From the NCBI GenBank assembly GCA_029667085.1, contig JARUHJ010000004.1, forward strand, positions 62,001 to 126,000: a stretch of 64,000 nucleotides of DNA, written 5' to 3'. This stretch comes from Deltaproteobacteria bacterium IMCC39524. GTDB lineage: Bacteria > Desulfobacterota > Desulfuromonadia > Desulfuromonadales > BM103. The position numbers were made by a program, and so were the translations under genes. The notes under the pieces were generated by a model that worked only from the letters and a program-made list of their open reading frames with translations, ran no database searches and was not told the DNA's origin. Every line of letters starts with the position of its first letter. The stretch's first letter is position 1. Positions 34,929 through 43,842 of the stretch are shown in pieces.

Positions 34929-35434
34929 AGATACCGGTTGTCTCGATCGTTGCCAAGAGTGGTACGGGCAAAACCACTTTGCTCGAGAAACTGATCGCCG
35001 AGATGAAATATCGAGGCTACAAAATTGGTGTCATAAAGCACGATGCTCACCGTTTCGACATCGATCACGAAGGGAAAGACTCCTGGCGACTGACTCAAGC
35101 CGGTGCTGACACGATGGTGATCAGCTCTTCCGAAAAGCTTGCCATGGTCAAGAAGACTTCCCCGCAAACTGAGCTGTCACTCGAAGAGACTATTGAAAGC
35201 TACTTCCAGGATGTCGATCTGGTTCTAACCGAGGGCTTCAAAAAAAGTGCGATGCCGAAGATTGAAGTGCATCGTCATGAAAGGAGCAACGAACTGCTCT
35301 GTCGCACTGAAAACCGAGACGAAACCCTGATCGCTATCGCCTCGGACAGCTCTCTGGATGTGGATGTTCCTCTTTATGGCATTAATGATGCTTCGGGCCT
35401 CTGCAACCTGATCGTAAAGCGCTATTTGTCATGA
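34925..35434 (+). CDS. mobB: Molybdopterin-guanine dinucleotide biosynthesis adaptor MobB
   Basis: 169 residues. P-loop AKSGTGKTTLLEKLI at the N-terminus, GVIKHDAHRFDIDHEGKDSWRLTQAGAD, and VDLVLTEGFKKSAMPKIEVHR, the MobB family pattern. It is a GTP-binding partner of MobA. Start behind GGAGGAAGCAAA; overlaps modE by four bases. Confidence 0.93.
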   Translation: MKIPVVSIVAKSGTGKTTLLEKLIAEMKYRGYKIGVIKHDAHRFDIDHEGKDSWRLTQAGADTMVISSSEKLAMVKKTSPQTELSLEETIESYFQDVDLVLTEGFKKSAMPKIEVHRHERSNELLCRTENRDETLIAIASDSSLDVDVPLYGINDASGLCNLIVKRYLS

Positions 35435-35793
35435 ACCTATTTCAAGTCCGCAGCAAAATCTGGCTGGAAATTGATGGCAAGCCTTTTCTCGGAGCTGGTC
35501 GTTATCGCATCCTGTCCGCTATCCATAACCACGGGTCAATCAATGCCGCATCTCGCGCCCTTGGCATGTCATACCGAAAAGTCTGGGCTCAGTTGCAGGC
35601 CATGGAGGAGACCGCTCCCTTTCCCTTGCTTGCGAAGAGAACTGGCGGCAAGGATGGCGGAGCAACTCATTTGACACCCACTACGCTCGAACTGTTAGGC
35701 AAATTCGAAACAATGCGAACAAAGGTCAACTCTGAAGCTGATCGATGTTTTATGTCATGTTTTCCAAACACAGAGACCATCGACAATGTTTAG
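35431..35793 (+). CDS. modE: ModE-type DNA-binding regulator lacking the molybdate-binding domains
   Basis: 120 residues, only the winged helix-turn-helix half of ModE: LGAGRYRILSAIHNHGSINAASRALGMSYRKVWAQLQAMEETA, then the basic wing LLAKRTGGKDGGATHLTPT. The Mop/TOBE domains that sense molybdate in E. coli ModE are absent, as in several other bacteria. It may bind DNA without direct molybdate sensing. Overlaps the start of modA by eight bases. Confidence 0.88.
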   Translation: MNLFQVRSKIWLEIDGKPFLGAGRYRILSAIHNHGSINAASRALGMSYRKVWAQLQAMEETAPFPLLAKRTGGKDGGATHLTPTTLELLGKFETMRTKVNSEADRCFMSCFPNTETIDNV

Positions 35794-36607
35794 ACTCCTG
35801 GCACTCTGCATAATACTGGCTTGCGCCATACCACAACAGACTTTAGCCGACAAGCCGGTTGTGGTCTTTGCCGGAACCGCAGCCCAACCCCCCCTGGAAG
35901 AAGCCGCGCAAACATTTCAGTCCAAAACAGGCCTCCGCGTCATTCTTCACCTGGGCAGTTCTGGCAGCATGCTGAACCAAGCTCACCTAACGGGCCAGGG
36001 CGACATCTATATCCCGGGCTCTCCTGACTACATGCAGAAGGCCCTCGATTTTAAATTGGTTGCCAAGGACTCGGTGACTATTGCCTACCTCGTTCCGGCA
36101 CTCGTCGTCGCCAAAGGCAACCCCTTGGGGATAAAATCTTTGGATGACTTGAAGAGGGAGGACCTTCGCATCGGTCTCGCAGACCCGGACGGTGTCTGTG
36201 TTGGCTTGTACGCAATAGAGCTGTTGCATGCCAATCATCTTCTTGAGCCGCTGCGCCCTCGCCTGAAAGGGATGGTGGAAAGCTGCGCCAAAACTGCGGC
36301 CATGATCCCCCTCAACATGGTTGACGTTGTTATCGGCTGGCGTGAATTTGCCACGTGGCAACCTGACACCATGGAGGTCATTCTTCCTCTCCCGGAGGAA
36401 ATCCCACGTCTCGCTTACGTCCCGGGGGCCAAGCTTATCAGCGCAAGTAACCCGGAAGGAGCAGATGCTTTTCTGTCATTCCTTGCTTCCCGGGAGGGAC
36501 AGGCGATACTTCAAAAATGGGGGTACCTGACAACGGAAGCAGAGGCCCGGCAATTCGCCCCAAAGGCAGTTCTTGGAGGCACTTTCCCACTGAATGAGGT
36601 TTGGTGA
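35786..36607 (+). CDS. modA: Molybdate (or tungstate) ABC transporter substrate-binding protein
   Basis: 273 residues with a signal peptide FRLLALCIILACAIPQQTLA. Type of the ModA fold: VVVFAGTAAQPPLEEAAQTFQSKTGLRVILHLGSSGSML (first oxyanion loop), LTGQGDIYIPGS, ADPDGVCVGLYA and VDVVIGWREFA. Binds molybdate in the periplasm for ModBC. The oxyanion specificity (Mo versus W) cannot be decided from sequence reading; genes for Mo cofactor enzymes around it favour molybdate. Confidence 0.85.
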   Translation: MFRLLALCIILACAIPQQTLADKPVVVFAGTAAQPPLEEAAQTFQSKTGLRVILHLGSSGSMLNQAHLTGQGDIYIPGSPDYMQKALDFKLVAKDSVTIAYLVPALVVAKGNPLGIKSLDDLKREDLRIGLADPDGVCVGLYAIELLHANHLLEPLRPRLKGMVESCAKTAAMIPLNMVDVVIGWREFATWQPDTMEVILPLPEEIPRLAYVPGAKLISASNPEGADAFLSFLASREGQAILQKWGYLTTEAEARQFAPKAVLGGTFPLNEVW

Positions 36608-37392
36608 TGCTTCATCGTGACAAAGTCTTTAAACTCAGCATGCTTTTGCCTCTCTGTTTATTGACAGCCTATTTCCTGCTGCTGCTCACTAGCCAGACGT
36701 CATTTTTCAGCTGGAGCCACTTTACGAATCAGCTATCCCAAAGTGATCTCCAGTCGGCCATTGCGCTGAGTGTTTTCGCGGCAACAGTCAGCAGCATCAT
36801 CGCCATGGTAATTGCAATTCCATCGGCTTACGCCCTGGCCCGCATTCACTTTCCGGGAAAACGTTTCGTCGATACGTTTATTGACCTGCCGATGGTATTG
36901 ACTCCTATCGCCCTGGGGACCTTGATTTTGATGTCCTGGAACACGAGCGTTGGCCGGATTCTCTCCAGTCTCGGGATAACCCTCCCCTTCACCGTCGCCG
37001 GAATCGTACTCGCCCAGTTTACAGTGATTATTGCAATCAGCGTCCGCATGCTCAAAGCCACCTTTGAACAGATCAACCCACGCCAGGAGCAGGTTGCACG
37101 TCTGCTCGGTTGCACAGCTTTCGGAAGTTTTCTGTATGTAACCCTGCCTTTGGCCAAACGGGGTATTCTGGCAGCAATTATTCTTACCTGGGCAAGAGCC
37201 ATCGGAGAATTCGGCGCAACCGTTATGGTGGCCGGAACAGCCAAGGGGCAAACCGCAACTCTGCCGAGCAGCATTTATCTGGCAATGTCGATGGCTGATC
37301 TCCCCAAAGCAGTGACCCTGATGGTCATCCTGATCGGAATCTCGTTGCTAGTACTCTTTGGTGTTCGCAAGGTCCTGGAGCACAAAATATGA
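36607..37392 (+). CDS. modB: Molybdate ABC transporter permease
   Basis: 261 residues with five to six membrane segments and the ABC permease EAA-type loop RLLGCTAFGSFLYVTLPLAKRGILAA near residue 165-190, followed by TWARAIGEFGATVMVAG, a ModB hallmark. Its ATG overlaps the last base of the modA stop (TGATG); a GTG three bases earlier is an alternative. Overlaps modC by four bases. Confidence 0.92.
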   Translation: MLHRDKVFKLSMLLPLCLLTAYFLLLLTSQTSFFSWSHFTNQLSQSDLQSAIALSVFAATVSSIIAMVIAIPSAYALARIHFPGKRFVDTFIDLPMVLTPIALGTLILMSWNTSVGRILSSLGITLPFTVAGIVLAQFTVIIAISVRMLKATFEQINPRQEQVARLLGCTAFGSFLYVTLPLAKRGILAAIILTWARAIGEFGATVMVAGTAKGQTATLPSSIYLAMSMADLPKAVTLMVILIGISLLVLFGVRKVLEHKI

Positions 37393-38477
37393 TTCGTACC
37401 GAAGGACTGATAGCGCAACGGGGCGACTTTATCCTGGGACCGATTGATCTTGACCTCGGCCAAGAATCCTACTTGACCCTGCTCGGTCCTTCAGGTTCCG
37501 GGAAAACACTCTTCCTGGAAACCTGCATGGGGTTGATCTCGTCAAGCCGCGGAATTGTCTGGCTCAATGGACAGGATGTGACCAGCTCACGCCCCGAACA
37601 ACGACACATCTCTTACCTGCCGCAAGACCTGGCCTTGTTTCCGCATCTCAATGTCCGTGAAAATATCCTCTTTGGGGCTAAAAGACGTAACCTCGACAAG
37701 GATGCCACCGAAGATCACCTCAGCAACCTGCAAACCCTTCTCAATCTACACAAATTTATTGACCGGAATGATGTCACAAGTCTGTCCGGAGGTGAAAAAC
37801 AACGCGTTGCTCTCGCCAGGGCGCTTTTGCCACAGCCTCAAGTGCTTTTTCTCGACGAACCCTTTTCAGCTCTGGACGCAACCATCAAGCGCCAGCTTCA
37901 GGTCAAGTTGCGGGAAATCAGCCAACAGCTCAATGTGACCATCCTTCACGTCACTCATGACCAGGAAGAAGCCTTTATGCTGGGCAAAAAAATAGCCGTC
38001 ATGATTCAGGGGAAGATTTGCCAAATTGGTTCAAGAGATGACATCTACTATCGGCCGGAAACACTCGAGGTTGCACGCTTTCTGCGTAACCAGAATATCT
38101 TCGAGATGAAAGCTGAAAGAATACTCCCGGACGGGTCCGTAGAGATGGGCAATGAAATCAGGGTGGCTGTTCCCGCTCACATGAACGTGGAGATAGGGCG
38201 AAGATATGCGACCGGCATCCGCTCGGAAGAAGTTGTTATCATCCGGCCCGGCAAACCTCTGGGGCTCGAGTTGCAAGAAAACCTTTTCCAGGCCACCGTT
38301 GCCGATATCCTGGCTTTTGGCGGCACTCATACACTTTGTGTCACGTTGAAGGGAAGCCAAGTCACGGTTGACGTGGAACTGCCCAACTGCGCTATGCGAG
38401 ACCTTGGCTATACAATCGGAGATGATTTGCAGATTTGTCTGCGCAAAAGAAGTCTTTGGACAATTCCATTGAATTAA
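37389..38477 (+). CDS. modC: Molybdate ABC transporter ATP-binding protein
   Basis: 362 residues. Walker A GPSGSGKTLFLE, Q-loop YLPQDLALFPHL, signature SLSGGEKQRVALARALL, Walker B VLFLDEPFSALD and switch His in LHVTHDQEEAF. The C-terminal 120 residues form a Mop/TOBE-like regulatory domain (RPGKPLGLELQENLFQATVADIL). It powers ModB. ModC of this type may also sense oxyanion through the TOBE domain. Confidence 0.93.
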   Translation: MIRTEGLIAQRGDFILGPIDLDLGQESYLTLLGPSGSGKTLFLETCMGLISSSRGIVWLNGQDVTSSRPEQRHISYLPQDLALFPHLNVRENILFGAKRRNLDKDATEDHLSNLQTLLNLHKFIDRNDVTSLSGGEKQRVALARALLPQPQVLFLDEPFSALDATIKRQLQVKLREISQQLNVTILHVTHDQEEAFMLGKKIAVMIQGKICQIGSRDDIYYRPETLEVARFLRNQNIFEMKAERILPDGSVEMGNEIRVAVPAHMNVEIGRRYATGIRSEEVVIIRPGKPLGLELQENLFQATVADILAFGGTHTLCVTLKGSQVTVDVELPNCAMRDLGYTIGDDLQICLRKRSLWTIPLN

Positions 38478-38503
38478 ATCAGCTGCACATAGGGAGAACG
38501 GTG

Positions 38504-39700
38504 ATGATCAGTTATGATCAGGCATTACAACGTGTTGTTGAATCTGTTTCACCTCTAAAGCCACGTGAGACTTCTCTTCATGAAGCGTCCGGCCTCATTC
38601 TTGCCAAACCGGCGAAAGCTCTTTGGCAGATGCCGCGTTGTGACAACTCAGCCATGGACGGCTTTGCAATTAACGCGTTTCCTGAAAATCTTGAAGGAGG
38701 ACTCTCAATTGTTGGTGCCTCGTATGCGGGGCAACCCTTTTCAGGCCAAGTGCATCCAGGTGAAGCTGTACGCATAACCACAGGAGCCGCTCTACCCGAG
38801 AAAACAGACACTGTTGTTCCGATTGAAGATACCATCGAGAAGAACAATAAGGTGTTTCTCAATGAAAGCCCAAAGCAAGGCCAGCATGTTCGCTACGCAG
38901 GTGAAGAATACCGAGCCGAAGAGATTTTAGTTAATTCGGGAACGATCTTGAAGGCGGGAGAAATAGCACTGCTTGCAAGCGCTGGCGTCGAACATGCCTG
39001 CGTTTATCCCCGACTACGGGTTGCTGTTATTTCAACCGGCGACGAATTGGTAGAACTCGGACAAACTCCAGGCCCGGGGCAAATCGTCAACTCCAATCTG
39101 CATTTTCTCAGAACACGCCTGTTCGAATGCGGCTGTACTCCGATCTGCTTGGGCATTGGAGCGGATGACCAGAAAACTCTTGGTCAACTTATCGACCAGG
39201 CAATTGATGCTGACCTTATCATCACAACAGGTGGGGTCTCCGTTGGTGAGAAAGATTATGTCCAAGCGACCCTGCAAAAGCGCAATTTTGAAAAAATCTT
39301 CTGGAAAGTCGCGATCAAACCTGGCAAACCGCTGCTGTTCGGTAAGCTTGAAGCGAAGCCCTTCTTTGGCCTCCCAGGCAACCCGGCGGCAACGGCCGCA
39401 ACTTTTGAGCTTTTCGTAAAACCTGCACTCAAACGGCTTGCTGGAGAGGTTGACGTCCTACCGGAAAAACGCATGGCGACCTTGACGCACGAAGTGATGG
39501 GCGACGGGAAACGACAGGCCTTTCTTTGGTGTTCATTGCAATGGGACAAAAGCGAGTATCGAGTGACCGTATCCCAACGACAGGGATCTGGGCAGAACCG
39601 ATGTCTTGCATCCAAGAATGCAATCCTTGCCGTACCGACTCATGTCAACTCATTGTATTCAGGAGATCAGGTCGAGGTGCTGCTCATCGAGGGGTCATAG
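38504..39700 (+). CDS. moeA: Molybdopterin molybdenumtransferase
   Basis: 398 residues from ATG at 38504 behind AGGGAGAACGGTG. MoeA inserts molybdate into adenylylated molybdopterin. Landmarks: DNSAMDGFAI, RITTGAALPEKTDTVVPIEDT, VAVISTGDELVELGQTPGPGQIVNSN, ITTGGVSVGEKDYV, VAIKPGKPLLFG and FGLPGNPAA. Last gene of the mob-mod operon; a longer reading of the frame overlaps modC and is rejected. Confidence 0.95.
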   Translation: MISYDQALQRVVESVSPLKPRETSLHEASGLILAKPAKALWQMPRCDNSAMDGFAINAFPENLEGGLSIVGASYAGQPFSGQVHPGEAVRITTGAALPEKTDTVVPIEDTIEKNNKVFLNESPKQGQHVRYAGEEYRAEEILVNSGTILKAGEIALLASAGVEHACVYPRLRVAVISTGDELVELGQTPGPGQIVNSNLHFLRTRLFECGCTPICLGIGADDQKTLGQLIDQAIDADLIITTGGVSVGEKDYVQATLQKRNFEKIFWKVAIKPGKPLLFGKLEAKPFFGLPGNPAATAATFELFVKPALKRLAGEVDVLPEKRMATLTHEVMGDGKRQAFLWCSLQWDKSEYRVTVSQRQGSGQNRCLASKNAILAVPTHVNSLYSGDQVEVLLIEGS

Positions 39701-39860
39701 CTCTTTAGGGCATTCTGAAACGATCTTTGGCGACAAGGAATTAAACCACAGTTAATTACGTTGTATTTTGCTTCACAATTCGTTACACAAAAAAGGCCCG
39801 CAAATCACTTTCGAAGAAAACTTAAAAAGGTAACTTCATCTACTTAGCAACGACTGTCGA

Positions 39861-39883
39861 TAGTAGGGAGCGGCCCATCGACT
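39861..39883 (+). repeat. 23-bp intergenic repeat, copy 2
   Basis: TAGTAGGGAGCGGCCCATCG followed by ACT; here it is part of a hairpin because GTCGAT just before pairs with ATCGAC at its end. Partner copy at 27550. Confidence 0.5.
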
Positions 39884-39926
39884 CGCGCAATCCTACGCCC
39901 CCAGGGCCGGGCTGACATCAGTTGCC

Positions 39927-39958
39927 AAAAAAGAAACAGCCACCCGTCATCAGGTGGC
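39927..39958 (-). terminator. Terminator of the small protein gene at 39999
   Basis: On the minus strand GCCACC/GGTGGC (six pairs) is followed by TGTTTCTTTTTT, 41 bases after the stop. Confidence 0.6.
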
Positions 39959-39998
39959 CGTGAACAGTTAATCTGTTCCTGACAACAAACTAAAAACC

Positions 39999-40202
39999 TT
40001 AACCAGTATTTCTACGATCCGCAAACAGCGGGTAATCGCTCTCCCTGTTCGAGTCCCTCATAACATCCTTCTCTACATCAATCCAGCCATTGGATCGCTT
40101 GAACCTCGCAACCTTGTCCAACGATAGAAAAACATTAAAGGCTTTCTTGGCCATCTGACAGACAGCACCGTCTTTCAGTTCCACATTCACTCGATACGGC
40201 AT
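39999..40202 (-). CDS. Small conserved protein, paralog of the protein at 12187-12384
   Basis: 67 residues from the ATG at 40202 (GGGAG eight bases upstream). The N-terminal part YRVNVELKDGAVCQMAKKAF and KVARFKRSNGWI are clearly homologous to the other copy; the C-terminal 20 residues are not, apart from a D/E-R-R end. Mostly beta-strand by eye, no signal or membrane segment. Function unknown; its two copies lie at the nif and at the molybdenum/EF-P ends of the window. Confidence 0.65.
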   Translation of the reverse strand: MPYRVNVELKDGAVCQMAKKAFNVFLSLDKVARFKRSNGWIDVEKDVMRDSNRESDYPLFADRRNTG

Positions 40203-40465
40203 CACGATCGCTCCCAAAAACAACGGGTTCAGACAAATCTTTAAAAATTAATACATTACAAGTCTACACCAGTATGGAGTGAGGTCAATGAAGAGCCCTT
40301 ATATGGAGATTGCAGGCCAGCCCCTCAGAGAAGAAAGCCTAACGATTCAAGCAATATCCAGAGCACCCCGCATTTCAACAAAAAAACCATGACACTCGCC
40401 AGTCTTTTGTGTATAAAATCAGCACTCCGTAGCAAAGAGTACCTATGTCCTGAAGGAGTTTCCCA

Positions 40466-41029
40466 ATGTATAGCTGTGCAGACCTGAAAAAAGGCATCAA
40501 GCTGATGATTGACAATGAGCCTCACGTCATCGTCCAGTTTGATTTTACCAAGCCCGGCAAAGGCCAGGCTCTTTACAAGTGCAAATTGCGCAACATGATT
40601 ACCGGCTCACTCTTCGACCGCACCTACCGCTCTGGCGAGAGCTTCGAACCGGCCAGTCTGGATGAGCGCGACATGCAGTACCTCTACCGGGATGAGACCG
40701 GCTATGTGTTCATGGATCAGAAGACTTACGAGCAGACTTCGATCAGTGAAGAAGTTCTCGGCGACGACAAGTACTTCCTGGTCGACAACATGGAAGTGAA
40801 GGTCCTCCTGCATGGCGAGCGCGGCATCGGCGTCACCCTGCCCATCTTCGTTAACCTGCGCGTCACCCAGTCCGACCCCTGGGTCAAAGGCGACACCGCT
40901 GCCGGCAACAACAAACCGGCCACCGTGGAATCTGGCTACACCCTTCAGGTCCCTTCTTTTGTAGATGAAGGTGTCCTGATTCAGATCGACACACGCACCG
41001 GCGAATATGTGACTCGCGTTAAAGAATAG
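40466..41029 (+). CDS. efp: Translation elongation factor P
   Basis: 187 residues. EF-P relieves ribosome stalling at polyproline. The KOW-like N-terminal domain carries Lys32 in PGKGQA, the residue to which beta-lysine is added by EpmA after conversion of lysine by EpmB; both enzymes are encoded in this window. Conserved RTYRSGESFEPASLDERDMQYLYRD and the C-terminal VPSFVDEGVLIQIDTRTGEYVTRVKE fit the family. ATG behind AAGGAGTTTCCCA. Terminator at 41057. Confidence 0.97.
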   Translation: MYSCADLKKGIKLMIDNEPHVIVQFDFTKPGKGQALYKCKLRNMITGSLFDRTYRSGESFEPASLDERDMQYLYRDETGYVFMDQKTYEQTSISEEVLGDDKYFLVDNMEVKVLLHGERGIGVTLPIFVNLRVTQSDPWVKGDTAAGNNKPATVESGYTLQVPSFVDEGVLIQIDTRTGEYVTRVKE

Positions 41030-41056
41030 CTTTTCAACCGATCAGAAATTAAAGAA

Positions 41057-41082
41057 ACGTCCGCTTGCGGGCGTTTTTTTTT
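41057..41082 (+). terminator. Terminator of efp
   Basis: Stem ACG-CCG/CGG-CGT with a bulged T, followed by nine T. Confidence 0.85.
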
Positions 41083-41159
41083 AAACTTTTCCGGTGCTGA
41101 TTCGTCTAGAATATGGTGAATGCCAACAAGACAAAACATTTCTTCAGAAAGTAACCATC

Positions 41160-42593
41160 ATGTCGAGCCAAGGAAAACACTCCTTCAGCAGCCCGGGTAA
41201 ACGATCTCTCGTAACCTGCCTGGCAATAATCGTGCTGCTCCTGACCGGGTGCTCACCACAGGTTTCCCGTCAAGCGCCTCCCCTTCAACCGCAGGGGGGC
41301 TTCTCTGGGTCGGGACAGGAGCAACTTCCTGAACAATGGTGGCTGACCTTCGAAGATCAAACACTCAACAGCCTGATCAGCCGTGCCCTTGCAGGTAACT
41401 TCACCTTGCAGACCGCGTGGGATCGGGTCGACAGGGCCTATGCTGTGGCACGCAAGGCAGGCGCTGCGTTGGTACCGCAGGTCGATGCCGACATCGGCCT
41501 CGGCACACAAAGATCACGAATCAATTCCCGCACCGATTCCTCGCAAAGTTACAATCTTGGCCTGGCCGCTAGCTATGAAGTCGATCTCTGGGGTCGAATA
41601 GACTCCATCACCACCGCCGCAGAACTGGATGCACAAGCCAGCACCGAGGAGTTGCAAACCGCGGCCTTGACTCTTTCTGCTCAAGTCGCTGCCACCTGGT
41701 TCCAACTCCTTGAACAGCGTGGCCAGATTGAGATTCTTGGACAGCAAATCAGGACCAATGAAAAGACCCTCGAGATTATCAGTCTGCAGTTCCGCACCGG
41801 CCAGGTCGGCATCGCCGACGTCCTGCAACAACGCCAGGTCGTGGAAACCCAGAAAGGCGAACTCGCACTGACCGCTGGCCGGGCACAGGTTAGGCAGAAT
41901 CAGCTGGCGATCCTGCTGGGCATCTCCCCGACCCACTTCACCCAGTCGACAACAGATAATCTCGATGCGCTGCCTCCATTACCGGCGACAGGGCTACAGA
42001 GTGACCTGATCGAGAACCGCCCGGACGTGCGCGCTGCGTGGCTGAAACTGCAAGCGGCCGACAAGCGGGTCGCCGCAGCCGTCGCAGATCGTTTCCCCCG
42101 CCTCAGTCTGACCGGCCGTGCCAGCACGACGAGCGAAGAGATTGAAGATCTTTTCGATGACTGGTTGGCCTCGCTGGCGGCCAATCTGTTGACACCCATT
42201 ATCGATGGCGGACGAAGACGCGCAGAGGTCGAGCGCACCGAAAGTGTCGCCTCCGAGGCTCTGCACCAGTATGGCCAGACCGTCCTCGACGCACTGCTCG
42301 AGGTCGAAGACGCCCTGACCCGCGAAGAAAAACAGCTGGAGTATCTGATCAGCGTTGATCGTCAGTTGGAACTGGCAGGCCAGGCCACTGAACGCATACG
42401 CGATCGTTACCTCAACGGGGCAGAGGATTATCAGCGCGTCCTTACCTCCCTGATCTCGGAGCAGCGACTGCAACGCACCAGGCTTACAGCCAAGCGTGAA
42501 CTTTTTGAAAACCGCGTTAACCTCTGTCGGGCATTAGCCGGCGGATGGGAGATGACGCGACAACCTGAACAAACGCCCTTAAGAGGTGAATAG
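41160..42593 (+). CDS. Outer-membrane efflux factor, lipoprotein (NodT/OprM type)
   Basis: 477 residues from the ATG at 41160; an upstream GTG start would add 22 residues before the signal peptide and is less likely. Lipobox LLLTGCSP places the lipid-modified Cys near residue 31. The body is alpha-helical TolC-type with two repeats (LNSLISRALAGNFTLQTAWDRVDRA, AAYEVDLWGRIDS..., then FRTGQVGIADVLQQRQVVETQKGELAL). It is the channel of the tripartite efflux system with the two genes that follow. Confidence 0.9.
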   Translation: MSSQGKHSFSSPGKRSLVTCLAIIVLLLTGCSPQVSRQAPPLQPQGGFSGSGQEQLPEQWWLTFEDQTLNSLISRALAGNFTLQTAWDRVDRAYAVARKAGAALVPQVDADIGLGTQRSRINSRTDSSQSYNLGLAASYEVDLWGRIDSITTAAELDAQASTEELQTAALTLSAQVAATWFQLLEQRGQIEILGQQIRTNEKTLEIISLQFRTGQVGIADVLQQRQVVETQKGELALTAGRAQVRQNQLAILLGISPTHFTQSTTDNLDALPPLPATGLQSDLIENRPDVRAAWLKLQAADKRVAAAVADRFPRLSLTGRASTTSEEIEDLFDDWLASLAANLLTPIIDGGRRRAEVERTESVASEALHQYGQTVLDALLEVEDALTREEKQLEYLISVDRQLELAGQATERIRDRYLNGAEDYQRVLTSLISEQRLQRTRLTAKRELFENRVNLCRALAGGWEMTRQPEQTPLRGE

Positions 42594-42594
42594 C

Positions 42595-43842
42595 ATGAGT
42601 CCAGACCAACACCAGCCATCGACTTCCGGAGAAGAGACCAAGGCCAATCTATTGCGTCTTTTGTTGCCGGTCATCGTCATCATCATCAGTGCGTCCGTCG
42701 CGGTCTGGATGATGCAATCAGGACCAAAAGCCAAACCCCGAGCAAAAACGCGCAATGCCGTTCTGGTCGATGTTCGCCCCATTGAGCTGGGTCCTCACAC
42801 AACAACCGTCAGCATCATGGGAACAGTCAAACCACAGCGTGAAGTCGCCCTCAAGCCCCGGGTCAGTGGTGAAATCATCAAGGTAGGTGACAACCTGATC
42901 CCCGGTGGGCGCTTTAACAAAGGCGAAGAGTTGCTCGTCATCGACCCCAGTGATTACCAACTTGTGGTCAGGCAGCTCGCCAGCGAGGTGGCCCGGGTTG
43001 AATCGGATATGCAGGTGGAGTTGGGCCGACAGCGGGTCGCACAGAAAGAATTCGAACTGCTTGGCGAAAGCGTCAGCGAAGCGGAAAAGACGCTGATGCT
43101 CAGAGAACCACAACTTGAGAACAATCGGGCGCTTCTCGAAGGAACCAGGGCAAGGCTCGAGCAGGCACAGCTGGACTTGAAAAGAACCTCTGTCAGATCA
43201 CCGTTTAACGCCGTGGTCATGTCTCGTGAAGTCAATCTCGGCACACGCGTTTCACCGTCCACAACACTGGCAACGCTGGTTGGCAGTGACAGTTACTGGG
43301 TTGAAGCGCCGATTCCGGCCAGCCAGCTGCAGTGGATCAGCATCAGTCAAGTGGACAGTGAATCCGGCTCTCCGGTACGTATCTACGACTCAGTCGCCTG
43401 GGGTCCAAACCGCTCCCGTAGCGGCCGGTTAGTCGGCCTGACGGCCATGGTTGAAGAGAATGGTCGCATGGCGACCCTGCTGGCGGAAATACCTGACCCT
43501 CTCTCCCTGCAGCCAACCTCGTCGGAGCAGCCCAAGCTTCTGCTTGGCAGCTACGTCCGGGTCGAAATCGAAGGGAAGCTCCTGGCGAAGGCCGCAGCGA
43601 TCGAACGTGACCTTATCCATAACGGTGAGCAGCTCTGGATCATGGATGAAGAAGGCCGCCTCGACATACGCACTGTAGAGATCGCTTTTCGCGGCCAGGA
43701 CCAGGTTCTGGTCACTGGCGGTGTGAACCATGGCGAAAAGCTGATCACAACCAACCTGCCCTCACCGGTGCAGGGTATGTCCTTACGGCTGAAAGAGGCT
43801 GAGACGTCAAGCCCCGCGGCTGAAGAGAAAAGCAAACCATGA
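42595..43842 (+). CDS. Periplasmic adaptor (membrane fusion protein) of RND efflux
   Basis: 415 residues. One N-terminal membrane anchor (LLRLLLPVIVIIISASVAVWMM), then the barrel-sandwich halves VALKPRVSGEIIKVGDNLIPGGRFNKGEELLVID and LDLKRTSVRSPFNAVVMSREVNLGTRVS around a coiled coil (about residues 125-195). Couples the RND pump to the outer membrane factor. ATG at 42595 sits two bases after the previous stop behind AAGAGGTGAATAGC. Confidence 0.92.
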   Translation: MSPDQHQPSTSGEETKANLLRLLLPVIVIIISASVAVWMMQSGPKAKPRAKTRNAVLVDVRPIELGPHTTTVSIMGTVKPQREVALKPRVSGEIIKVGDNLIPGGRFNKGEELLVIDPSDYQLVVRQLASEVARVESDMQVELGRQRVAQKEFELLGESVSEAEKTLMLREPQLENNRALLEGTRARLEQAQLDLKRTSVRSPFNAVVMSREVNLGTRVSPSTTLATLVGSDSYWVEAPIPASQLQWISISQVDSESGSPVRIYDSVAWGPNRSRSGRLVGLTAMVEENGRMATLLAEIPDPLSLQPTSSEQPKLLLGSYVRVEIEGKLLAKAAAIERDLIHNGEQLWIMDEEGRLDIRTVEIAFRGQDQVLVTGGVNHGEKLITTNLPSPVQGMSLRLKEAETSSPAAEEKSKP

